From NCBI RefSeq assembly GCF_024699075.1, contig NZ_JAILQF010000284.1:1-5114 (forward strand): a stretch of 5,114 nt of DNA, written 5' to 3'. The position numbers were made by a program, and so were the translations under genes. The notes under the pieces were generated by a model that did no database searches, was not told where the DNA came from, and worked only from the letters and a program-made list of their open reading frames with translations. Source of the DNA: Butyrivibrio sp. (GTDB lineage Bacteria > Bacillota_A > Clostridia > Lachnospirales > Lachnospiraceae). How positions within the stretch are numbered: the stretch's first letter is position 1; every line of letters begins with the position of its first letter. This document shows, one piece after another, positions 1 through 5,114 of the stretch.

Positions 1-15
1 AACATGAGCAAAGTA

Positions 16-115
16 GCACGTAGTGCGGATTTGTGAATGTTTGAGGATTGTGGGAGTTTCGTAGAAACGGAACAATCCGACCGTCATAAGGTGTCAAAAG
101 GTACTTTTGACACCT
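16..115. repeat. Three-hairpin intergenic element with shared GTA triloops
   Basis: Three inverted repeats follow one another. The first has GCAC (16-19) and GTGC (23-26). The second has an outer GGATTGT (45-51) with ACAATCC (72-78) and an inner GTTTC (56-60) with GAAAC (64-68). The third is a perfect 12-bp stem, AGGTGTCAAAAG (89-100) with CTTTTGACACCT (104-115). All three close on GTA. The second hairpin has a purine-rich internal loop, GGGA opposite GGA, and GA opposite GA flanks its base. No T run follows the third stem, so it is not a standard terminator. I recall similar 'GTCATAAGGTGTCAAAAGGT' wording between genes in Lachnospiraceae genomes, which suggests a multicopy element, but this was not checked. 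The left boundary may lie outside the window. Whether it acts as RNA or DNA is unknown. Confidence 0.6.
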
Positions 116-138
116 ACATCATTTTAAGTATTTATAAT
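107..138 (+). promoter_or_regulatory. Candidate malQ promoter
   Basis: A perfect TATAAT (133-138) lies 28 bases before the malQ start codon. A perfect TTGACA (107-112) lies upstream inside the 3' arm of the third hairpin. The 20-bp spacer is longer than the preferred 16-18, so the pairing is uncertain. The -10 may work alone or with an activator. Transcription would start near 145 and give a leader of about 20 bases containing the ribosome binding site. Confidence 0.35.
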
Positions 139-166
139 AATAAATTTAAATACAGGGGGTCACATA

Positions 167-1696
167 ATGTCCAAGAATACTGTCAAAACAAGAAGAAGCG
201 GAGTACTTCTTCCTGTATCAAGCATTCCTTCACCGTATGGAATAGGTACTTTTGGAAAGGAAGCCAAAAAATTCATTGATTTTTTAAATAAAGCAGGCCA
301 GAGCTATTGGCAGATCCTGCCACTTGGACCTACAAGCTATGGGGATTCACCCTATCAGTCTTTTTCCACATTTGCAGGAAATCCTTATTTTATAGATATT
401 GATACTCTTATAGAAAGAGGATTTTTGAAAAAAGAGGATCTTAAGAGCTTTGATTTTGGCAAAGATCCTTCATGCGTTGATTATGAAAAGTTATATAAAG
501 GGCGTTTTAAGCTCTTAGAGAAAGCTTATAATAACAGCGGCCTTTCATCAAAGAGCACCAACGGAGCAGATCCTTCTTATGTGAAGAAGTTTGCGGCTTT
601 CATTAAAAAGAATGCATGGTGGCTTGATGATTATGCTCTTTTTATGACGATCAAGAATCTTCATAACGGACAGGGCTTTAATAAGTGGCCTGACAATGAG
701 CGTTTAAGAGATGCTAAAACGCTTGATAAGTACATGGACAAGTATGACGATCAGATCAACTTCTATCGTTTTCTTCAGTTTGAATTTGCAATTCAGTGGG
801 CTGACATCAAGAATTATGCACACGAAAGTGGCGTTGAGATAATAGGAGATATTCCTATTTATGTAGCTTATGATAGTGCTGATACCTGGGCTAATCCGGA
901 GCTATTCCAGTTTGACAAGGACAATGTTCCTCTTGGAGTTGCAGGATGTCCTCCGGATTCATTTAGTGCTACAGGTCAGCTTTGGGGCAATCCTTTATAT
1001 AACTGGCCTTATCACAAAAAGACAGGTTATAAATGGTGGATGAAGCGAATAAGCCACTGCTTCGAACTCTATGACGTAGTAAGAATCGATCATTTCAGAG
1101 GTTTCGATGAGTATTATTCAATTCCTTACGGTGATCCTACTGCTGAGTTTGGCCACTGGGAGAAGGGACCAGGATATGATCTTTTCAAGGCAATGAAGGA
1201 CAATTTTGGTGACAGCTTAAGAGTTATAGCAGAAGACCTTGGCTTCCTTACTCCATCTGTATTAAAACTTGTTCAAAGAACCGGTTTTCCAGGTATGAAG
1301 GTTTTACAGTTTGCATTTGATTCAAGAGAGGAAAGCGACTACCTTCCTCATAACTATCCTCATAACTGTATTGTTTATACAGGAACTCATGACAATGAGA
1401 CAACAAGAGGCTGGTTTGAAACCTGTAATTCCAAGGACAGAGCATTTGCCAAGAGATATCTCGATATTCATACAAGAAAAGATATAGCATGGATTTTTAT
1501 AAGAAGCGCAATGTCTTCAGTAGCAGATACATGTATTATTCCTATGCAGGATTATCTTAACCTTGATGACTCTGCAAGGATCAATACACCATCTGTACTT
1601 GGAGGCAACTGGCAGTGGCGTATGGACAGTAAATCCTGCACCAAAGAACTCGCAGAACGCATGTATGATATGACCAAGCTTTACGGAAGAATATAA
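167..1696 (+). CDS. malQ: 4-alpha-glucanotransferase (amylomaltase)
   Basis: Cytoplasmic GH77 enzyme that moves alpha-1,4-glucan segments between maltodextrins and releases glucose; it acts in maltose, maltodextrin and glycogen breakdown. At 509 residues it has the usual bacterial length. The N-terminus shows the family block SGVLLPVSSIPSPYGIG (11-27), then YWQILPLGPTSYGDSPYQSF (47-66). The catalytic residues by family analogy are nucleophile D308 (in RIDHFRGF), acid/base E356 (in IAEDLG) and D409 (in GTHDNE). The flexible substrate loop SFSATGQLWGNP is at 265-276. The start is supported by AGGGGGT (154-160) six bases upstream, and the protein begins where family members do. It has no signal peptide. 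It is isolated from the next gene by a strong terminator, and no other starch gene is visible, so its operon context lies to the left or is absent. The identification is secure. Confidence 0.97.
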   Translation: MSKNTVKTRRSGVLLPVSSIPSPYGIGTFGKEAKKFIDFLNKAGQSYWQILPLGPTSYGDSPYQSFSTFAGNPYFIDIDTLIERGFLKKEDLKSFDFGKDPSCVDYEKLYKGRFKLLEKAYNNSGLSSKSTNGADPSYVKKFAAFIKKNAWWLDDYALFMTIKNLHNGQGFNKWPDNERLRDAKTLDKYMDKYDDQINFYRFLQFEFAIQWADIKNYAHESGVEIIGDIPIYVAYDSADTWANPELFQFDKDNVPLGVAGCPPDSFSATGQLWGNPLYNWPYHKKTGYKWWMKRISHCFELYDVVRIDHFRGFDEYYSIPYGDPTAEFGHWEKGPGYDLFKAMKDNFGDSLRVIAEDLGFLTPSVLKLVQRTGFPGMKVLQFAFDSREESDYLPHNYPHNCIVYTGTHDNETTRGWFETCNSKDRAFAKRYLDIHTRKDIAWIFIRSAMSSVADTCIIPMQDYLNLDDSARINTPSVLGGNWQWRMDSKSCTKELAERMYDMTKLYGRI

Positions 1697-1707
1697 TAAG
1701 ACTATTA

Positions 1708-1759
1708 TTCACAGATATGATAAACTATTTACGGCTTTATTATATCTGTGAATTTTTTT
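1708..1759 (+). terminator. Intrinsic terminator of malQ
   Basis: A 17-bp stem (1708-1724 with 1736-1752, one G-T pair, core TTCACAGATAT / ATATCTGTGAA) closes an 11-base loop. Seven T residues (1753-1759) follow directly. It begins 11 bases after the malQ stop codon. The stem is AT-rich but long and uninterrupted. On the opposite strand no comparable T run follows, so it is probably one-directional. Confidence 0.9.
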
Positions 1760-1794
1760 ATTATAATTCAAACTTCCCGCTTGTTTTGGGGAGA

Positions 1795-1836
1795 ATGAAG
1801 GTTGTGATGCTTGATACCGCTGATACTAAGAATTAG
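1795..1836 (+). CDS. Possible 13-codon leader reading frame before the CYTH gene
   Basis: An ATG at 1795 opens MKVVMLDTADTKN and stops at TAG 1834-1836. It is in the same frame as the CYTH gene and its stop abuts the AAAGGA at 1837-1842. The nearest Shine-Dalgarno, GGGGAG (1788-1793), is only one base from this ATG. It is better placed for GTG 1804 or ATG 1807, which would give 10 or 9 codons. It resembles no known peptide and shows no run of regulatory codons. It could act by coupling translation to the next gene, or could be chance in a gap of this size. Confidence 0.15.
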   Translation: MKVVMLDTADTKN

Positions 1837-1878
1837 AAAGGAATAGATCAGGTTATTGGTATATTACCTGATCACAAT
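1837..1878 (+). promoter_or_regulatory. Candidate split ribosome binding site with bridging hairpin
   Basis: The bases just before the CYTH start (1866-1878) contain no Shine-Dalgarno. The only good one, AAAGGA (1837-1842), lies 36 bases upstream of ATG 1879. Between them is an inverted repeat, GATCAGGT (1846-1853) with ACCTGATC (1866-1873), an 8-bp stem with a 12-base loop. Folding it would remove 28 bases and leave three bases before and five after the stem, giving a near-normal effective spacing of 8. Phage T4 gene 25 is a known precedent for such a split site. Formation here is inferred. Confidence 0.45.
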
Positions 1879-2424
1879 ATGACTATGGGACTTGAAATAG
1901 AGAAGAAATTTACTGTCAAAAAACTGCCTGATGATCTTAAAAGATATGCTTATCACCATATTGAGCAGGGATATCTTAACGTTCATCCTGCAATAAGAGT
2001 AAGGCAGGAAGATGATCATTATTATATGACCTATAAAAGTGCAAACGGGATCATGGCCAAGGAAGAATATAATATGGACCTTGATGAAGCTTCTTATAAA
2101 CATATGTTAAAAAAGGCAGACGGTAATATCATAACCAAAAAAAGATATCTGATTCCTTTAAATGAAGATGCATTTTCAAAAGAATATCTTGATGAGCACA
2201 AGGAAGATGCCAAAGCTTTTTGGGATGGCAATATAAAGATAGAACTTGACGTATTTGAAGGATTTTTTGAAGGACTTATAATAGCTGAAGTTGAGTTCCC
2301 GTCTATAGAAGCAGCAGATAATTACAAGCCTGCAGACTGGTTTGAAAAAGAAGTTACAGGCATGAAAGAATACAGTAATGCACAGCTTACAAAACTTGAA
2401 AAATTTATTGTGGAAAAAGCTTGA
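1879..2424 (+). CDS. CYTH domain protein, probable inorganic triphosphatase
   Basis: Single-domain triphosphate tunnel metalloenzyme of 181 residues, probably cytosolic. The signature ExExK is E6, E8, K10 in LEIEKKF. Other tunnel-lining candidates follow in the usual order: R40 and R42 (IRVRQ), K53 (TYK), E62/E63 (KEEY), K88 and R89 (KKRY), E122 and D124 (IELDVF), and E137 and E139 (AEVEF). The family covers tripolyphosphatases, thiamine triphosphatases and class IV adenylate cyclases. Short clostridial members such as that of Clostridium thermocellum hydrolyse inorganic tripolyphosphate with a metal ion, so that activity is the best guess; the true substrate cannot be read here. A charged stretch at about 94-118 is longer than I expect for short members. 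The start fits the family N-terminus; M3 (1885) is an equal alternative. Ile codons are mostly ATA, unlike tig. No terminator follows, so it may be co-transcribed with tig. Confidence 0.88.
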   Translation: MTMGLEIEKKFTVKKLPDDLKRYAYHHIEQGYLNVHPAIRVRQEDDHYYMTYKSANGIMAKEEYNMDLDEASYKHMLKKADGNIITKKRYLIPLNEDAFSKEYLDEHKEDAKAFWDGNIKIELDVFEGFFEGLIIAEVEFPSIEAADNYKPADWFEKEVTGMKEYSNAQLTKLEKFIVEKA

Positions 2425-2430
2425 CACATG

Positions 2431-2439
2431 TGGTACAAT
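2431..2439 (+). promoter_or_regulatory. Candidate extended -10 promoter of tig
   Basis: TGGTACAAT (2431-2439) is a TGN-extended -10 element matching TATAAT at 5 of 6. It lies seven bases after the CYTH stop codon, and transcription would start near 2446, about 55 bases before tig. There is no good -35 at 17 bp (2411-2416 is TGGAAA), which extended -10 promoters tolerate. A perfect TTGACA (2421-2426) overlapping the CYTH stop is too close to this -10 (7 bp). It could pair only with a weak TAAATG at 2443-2448. tig may thus have its own promoter besides read-through from the CYTH gene. Confidence 0.4.
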
Positions 2440-2480
2440 TCATAAATGGCTGTGTTTATGTTTATTATGCACATATTTTT

Positions 2481-2487
2481 AAGGAGG
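2481..2487 (+). promoter_or_regulatory. Ribosome binding site of tig with long spacing
   Basis: AAGGAGG is a near-consensus Shine-Dalgarno. It sits 13 bases before ATG 2501, longer than the usual 5-10. No alternative start codon in frame lies between the two, so the start is fixed. The spacer is T-rich and unstructured. Confidence 0.75.
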
Positions 2488-2500
2488 ATTTTTTCATAAA

Positions 2501-3949
2501 ATGAGCGTACAGGTAGAAAAATTAGAAAAGAGCATGGCGAAGCTTACTATCGAAGTTGCTGCAGAAGAACTCGAGAAAGCTATTCAGAATGCTTATAATA
2601 AGGATAAAAACAAGATCCAGCTTCCTGGTTTCCGTAAAGGTAAAGCTCCTCGTAAGATGATCGAGCGTATGTACGGCGTAGGCGTTTTCTATGAAGATGC
2701 TGCTAACGAACTTATTAACAACGAGTATCCAAAGGCTGCTGAAGAGAGCGGCGAGTCAATCGTATCTAATCCTAAGATCGAGGTAGTACAGATTGAGTCT
2801 GGTAAGCCTTTCATCTTTACAGCAGAAGTTGCTCTTAAGCCACCGGTTGGCCTTGGAAAGTACAAGGGAATCAAGGTTACAAAGCAGGATACAGAAGTAA
2901 CAGACGCTGATATCGATGCTGAGATCAAGACAGAGCTTAACAAGAATGCAAGAGTTGTAGATGTTACAGATCGTGCAGTTAAGATGGATGACCAGATCAC
3001 ACTTGATTTCGAAGGATTTGTTGATGACAAAGCTTTCGAAGGTGGTAAGGGAACAGATTATCCTCTTACAATCGGTTCAGGTTCTTTCATTCCTGGATTC
3101 GAGGATCAGCTTGTTGGTGCTGAGATCGGCAAGGAAGTTTCTGTTAACGTTTCTTTCCCTGAAGAGTATCAGGAGAAGTCACTTGCAGGTAAGGCTGCTA
3201 CATTCAAGTGCACTGTAAAGGGCATCAAAGAGAAACAGCTTCCTGAATTAAATGATGAGTTCGCTTCAAACGTATCTGAGTTTGAGACTCTTGCTGAGTA
3301 CAAAGAGAGCGTTAAGAAGAAGCTTGAAGATAGAAAGAATGCTGAAGCTAAGGCTAAGAAGGAAGATGAGGCTGTTAAGGCTCTTATCGATGATTCAGAG
3401 ATCGAGCTTCCTGAACCTATGGTTGAGACTCAGCAGAGACAGATCGTTAACGATTTCGCTCAGAGAATGCAGTATCAGGGACTTACAATGGAGCAGTATC
3501 TTCAGTATACAGGCACAACAGCTGAGAAGATGCTTGAGCAGGTAAGACCTCAGGCTGAAGAGAGAATCAAGAGCCGTCTCGTTCTTGAAGAAGTTGCTAA
3601 GGCTGAGAACATCGAAGTATCTGACGACGAAGTTAATGCTGAAGTTCAGAAGATGGCTGACCAGTATCAGATGGAAGTTGAGAAGGTTAAGGAAATCCTT
3701 GGTGAGAGCCAGCTTAAGACTCTTCGTGAGGACCTTGCTGTTCAGAAGGCTGCTGATTTCATCGTAGAGAACGCTAAAGAGACAGCTGCTAAGAAGACAA
3801 CTAAGAAGGCTGAGAAGGCTGACGATGAGGAAGCTGAAGAGAAGCCAAAGAGAACAAGAAAGACTGCAGCTAAGAAGGCTGATGCTGAAGAAGCTACAGA
3901 AGAAAAGCCAAAGAGAACAAGAAAGACAACAAAGAAGACAGAAGAATAA
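2501..3949 (+). CDS. tig: Trigger factor, ribosome-associated chaperone and peptidyl-prolyl isomerase
   Basis: Trigger factor binds ribosomal protein L23 at the tunnel exit and shields emerging chains. The ribosome-binding domain is at about 1-115 with the signature GFRKGKAP at 43-50. The FKBP-type isomerase domain spans about 155-245 (DQITLDFEGFVDD, then GSGSFIPGFEDQLVG). The helical C-terminal substrate-binding arms run from about 250 to 425. At 482 residues it is longer than the usual 430 or so. The surplus is a low-complexity tail (about 427-482) rich in Lys, Glu, Ala and Thr, with EEKPKRTRKT repeated at 446-455 and 467-476. All 24 Ile codons are ATC or ATT (20 and 4) and none is ATA, which fits high expression. 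It precedes clpP-clpX, a common arrangement, but the long gap and the hairpin at 4001 suggest separate transcription. Confidence 0.97.
   Translation: MSVQVEKLEKSMAKLTIEVAAEELEKAIQNAYNKDKNKIQLPGFRKGKAPRKMIERMYGVGVFYEDAANELINNEYPKAAEESGESIVSNPKIEVVQIESGKPFIFTAEVALKPPVGLGKYKGIKVTKQDTEVTDADIDAEIKTELNKNARVVDVTDRAVKMDDQITLDFEGFVDDKAFEGGKGTDYPLTIGSGSFIPGFEDQLVGAEIGKEVSVNVSFPEEYQEKSLAGKAATFKCTVKGIKEKQLPELNDEFASNVSEFETLAEYKESVKKKLEDRKNAEAKAKKEDEAVKALIDDSEIELPEPMVETQQRQIVNDFAQRMQYQGLTMEQYLQYTGTTAEKMLEQVRPQAEERIKSRLVLEEVAKAENIEVSDDEVNAEVQKMADQYQMEVEKVKEILGESQLKTLREDLAVQKAADFIVENAKETAAKKTTKKAEKADDEEAEEKPKRTRKTAAKKADAEEATEEKPKRTRKTTKKTEE
3842..3927 (+). repeat. Direct repeat encoding the tig tail motif
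   Basis: A 23-base segment at 3842-3864 recurs identically at 3905-3927, an offset of 63 bases or exactly 21 codons. Each copy lies within the codons for EEKPKRTRKT. The exact match at DNA level, including synonymous positions, suggests a recent in-frame duplication or gene conversion in the tail. Confidence 0.8.
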
Positions 3950-4000
3950 TTCTTTGATTTCTTGTAAATACAGGCTAATATATATTTAATTATATAATAT

Positions 4001-4053
4001 CCTCCATAAGCAGACTTATATAATACGTAAATCTGCTTGTGGAGGTGATTTTT
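4001..4053 (+). terminator. Hairpin after tig: probable terminator that also hides a Shine-Dalgarno
   Basis: A 14-bp stem, CCTCCATAAGCAGA (4001-4014) with TCTGCTTGTGGAGG (4032-4045), has one G-T pair and a 17-base AT-rich loop. It lies 51 bases after the tig stop codon. A T run (4049-4053) follows, but only after TGA, so it is a weaker terminator than the one behind malQ. The 3' arm together with the next bases reads GGAGGTGAT (4041-4049), a full complement to the 16S rRNA 3' end. The CCTCC of the 5' arm masks its GGAGG. Termination of tig is the simplest reading; translational control of the following small frame is the alternative. Confidence 0.55.
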
Positions 4054-4057
4054 GTAT

Positions 4058-4177
4058 ATGACATTTTATCAAATACCAGGTCTTGAAATACTAAAGAAAG
4101 GGTTAATAAATGTCGATATATTAAGTGGTTTTATTGTTATAAAAATGCGCAAAATGCAGCATTTATCACTTGTTTAG
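4058..4177 (+). CDS. Possible 39-residue small protein
   Basis: ATG 4058 stands eight bases after GGAGGTGAT and opens 39 codons ending at TAG 4175-4177. The product begins MTFYQIPGLEILKKG and ends KMRKMQHLSLV. It is basic towards the end, with a short hydrophobic stretch (ILSGFIVI) too short for a clear membrane segment. It matches nothing I recognise. Codons are AT-rich (ATA, TTA, AGT), unlike tig and clpP. The main support is the very strong Shine-Dalgarno; the main argument against is that the site is buried in a hairpin that looks like a terminator. Chance is quite possible. Confidence 0.2.
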   Translation: MTFYQIPGLEILKKGLINVDILSGFIVIKMRKMQHLSLV

Positions 4178-4305
4178 TAGCTGGCTATAGTAATTGGTTA
4201 TTATGATTTTATAGTTATTTCATTGATTTACCCCACTGGAAAGCGTAAACTTATATTGTGATGCTGTATTTACAAAGATTTATTACAATCCGACATTAAA
4301 AGATT
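4178..4305. other. AT-rich intergenic stretch upstream of clpP
   Basis: No gene or structured RNA is recognisable here. A weak promoter candidate for clpP is TTGATT (4223-4228), 17 bp, then TAAACT (4246-4251), each matching consensus at 4 of 6. TACAAT at 4284-4289 is a better -10 but lacks a -35 at the right distance. No tandem CtsR heptads (GGTCAAA type) and no CIRCE repeat are visible, so the usual Firmicute heat-shock control of clpP is not apparent. Confidence 0.4.
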
Positions 4306-4319
4306 GGAGGACAATTAAA

Positions 4320-4940
4320 ATGAGTTTGGTTCCTTATGTCATTGAACAAACAAGCCGTGGAGAACGTTCATATGATATATATTCACGTTTGCTTGAAGAT
4401 CGTATTATCTTTTTAGGTGAAGAAGTTAATGCAACATCTGCAAGCGTTGTAGTAGCACAGCTTCTTTTCCTTGAAGCAGAAGATCCTTCTAAGGATATTC
4501 ACCTTTATATCAACAGCCCTGGTGGTGAGATCACTTCCGGTATGGCTATATATGATACTATGCAGTACATCAAATGTGATGTATCTACTATTTGTATAGG
4601 TATGGCAGCAAGTATGGGTGCATTCCTTCTTGCAGGCGGTGCTAAAGGCAAGCGTCTTGCACTTCCTAATGCAGAGATCATGATCCATCAGCCTTCAGGC
4701 GGTTCACAGGGTCAGGCTACAGAAATTGAGATTGCTGCTAAGCACATCTTAAAGATCCGTGAGAAGATGAATACAATCATGGCTGAGAATACAGGAAGAC
4801 CGTTTGAAGAAGTTGCAGCTGCAACTGAGCGTGATAACTGGATGTCAGCTGAGGAAGCACTTAAGTTTGGTCTTATCGATTCTGTTGTAACAGCCAGATC
4901 AGAGTCTGGTGAAGAGAAAGACAAGAAAGATAAGAAATAA
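4320..4940 (+). CDS. clpP: ATP-dependent Clp protease proteolytic subunit
   Basis: Cytosolic serine protease that assembles as two stacked heptameric rings and degrades proteins fed by ClpX or ClpC. The catalytic triad is S98 (GMAASMG), H123 (MIHQP) and D172 (ERDNWMS), the same numbering as in Bacillus subtilis ClpP. The oxyanion and substrate-binding segment [18 protein letters not shown] is at 63-80. The N-terminal [23 protein letters not shown] matches family members, where the first residues form the axial loops. The length, 206, is close to typical; it ends in a charged EEKDKKDKK tail. GGAGG (4306-4310) nine bases upstream fixes the start. clpX follows after 22 bases, so the two are very likely one operon. 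Confidence 0.98.
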   Translation: MSLVPYVIEQTSRGERSYDIYSRLLEDRIIFLGEEVNATSASVVVAQLLFLEAEDPSKDIHLYINSPGGEITSGMAIYDTMQYIKCDVSTICIGMAASMGAFLLAGGAKGKRLALPNAEIMIHQPSGGSQGQATEIEIAAKHILKIREKMNTIMAENTGRPFEEVAAATERDNWMSAEEALKFGLIDSVVTARSESGEEKDKKDKK

Positions 4941-4962
4941 TTCTAACTTATAAGGAGTAAGA

Positions 4963-5114
4963 ATGGCAGGTAAAATTTCCGGAGAAATCAGATGCTCTTT
5001 TTGCAATAAGACTCAGGATCAGGTCAAGAAGCTTATAGCTGGACCTGCAGGTGTATATATTTGTGATGAGTGCGTTGAGATATGCTCAGATATAATTGAA
5101 GAGGAATTTGAAGA
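4963..5114 (+). CDS. clpX: ATP-dependent Clp protease ATP-binding subunit ClpX (N-terminal part)
   Basis: Only 50 codons and two bases are present; the gene runs off the right edge. The translated part, starting [14 protein letters not shown], is the ClpX zinc-binding domain. Four cysteines bind one zinc: C11 and C14 (CSFC), then C34 and C37 (CDEC). In the family this domain dimerises and binds substrates and adaptors, while the AAA+ unfoldase ring lies beyond the edge. AAGGAG (4952-4957) is five bases before the ATG. The position directly after clpP supports the call and rules out most other zinc-finger proteins. Confidence 0.95.
   Translation, partial: MAGKISGEIRCSFCNKTQDQVKKLIAGPAGVYICDECVEICSDIIEEEFE

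Noticed and set aside
4..36. Short frame ending TGA at 34-36 as the tail of an upstream gene
   Set aside because: Only 12 codons are visible and they overlap the first GTA hairpin; nothing supports a protein.
89..115. Third hairpin as an intrinsic terminator
   Set aside because: The bases after the stem on either strand are not a T run (ACATC on +, TATGA on -).
37..279. 80-codon frame on + over the repeat element and the malQ start
   Set aside because: It runs through the hairpin repeats and 113 bases into malQ in another frame, has no Shine-Dalgarno and no recognisable protein.
1248..1490. Minus-strand frame within malQ
   Set aside because: Shadow of a strongly conserved gene, with no ribosome binding site or family resemblance; the same holds for minus frames at 1864-2103, 2176-2427, 2689-3030, 4413-4688 and 4712-4924.
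1811..1839. TTGATA - 17 bp - TAGAAA as promoter of the CYTH gene
   Set aside because: The -10 is weak (4 of 6), and the resulting transcript would begin inside the hairpin and lack any Shine-Dalgarno. Left as a possible objection to the split-site idea.
2961..3767. Three + strand frames inside tig (from 2961, 3252 and 3585)
   Set aside because: Leu/Arg/Ser-rich shadow translations of tig codons in another frame.
4143..4166. AAATGC / GCATTT inverted repeat in the tig-clpP gap
   Set aside because: Only six weak base pairs around a 10-base interior, with no T run; expected by chance in AT-rich DNA.
4178..4319. CtsR or CIRCE operator for clpP
   Set aside because: Searched by eye for tandem GGTCAAA-type heptads and the TTAGCACTC / GAGTGCTAA repeat; neither is present.

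Overview
The window carries four complete genes and the start of a fifth, all on the + strand: malQ (4-alpha-glucanotransferase), a small CYTH / triphosphate tunnel protein, tig (trigger factor), clpP and the first 50 codons of clpX. The tig-clpP-clpX order, the AT-rich DNA, the strong AGGAGG-type ribosome binding sites and the protein wording point to a Firmicute. It is most likely a member of Lachnospiraceae near Butyrivibrio or Pseudobutyrivibrio. That genus-level placement is from memory of related sequences, not from a search.

Layout. Positions 1-120 hold no convincing gene. They contain three successive hairpins that all close on the same GTA triloop and look like a dispersed intergenic repeat. 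malQ follows (167-1696) and ends in a textbook intrinsic terminator (1708-1759). A 119-base gap then leads to the CYTH gene (1879-2424). It has no Shine-Dalgarno at normal spacing, but it has one 36 bases upstream with a hairpin between that could bridge the distance. No terminator separates the CYTH gene from tig (2501-3949). A likely promoter overlaps the end of the CYTH gene. Trigger factor is complete and carries an extra basic/acidic low-complexity tail of about 55 residues. Downstream, a 371-base interval contains a strong hairpin (4001-4045). Its 3' arm is a near-perfect Shine-Dalgarno sequence, followed by both a short T run and an ATG opening a 39-codon reading frame, so it may be a terminator, a translational switch, or both. 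clpP (4320-4940) and clpX (from 4963) are 22 bases apart and form an operon.

How the genes work together. Trigger factor meets nascent chains at the ribosome exit tunnel. ClpP is the proteolytic chamber and ClpX the unfoldase that feeds it, so the right half is a protein folding and degradation block. MalQ belongs to maltodextrin and glycogen metabolism and is transcriptionally insulated by its terminator. The CYTH protein probably hydrolyses inorganic triphosphate or a related triphosphate; its link to the neighbours is unknown.

The genes themselves are ordinary housekeeping genes and I see no new enzymatic system. What deserves a second look is in the RNA-level signals: the three-hairpin repeat, the possible split ribosome binding site of the CYTH gene, and the hairpin that hides a Shine-Dalgarno between tig and clpP.
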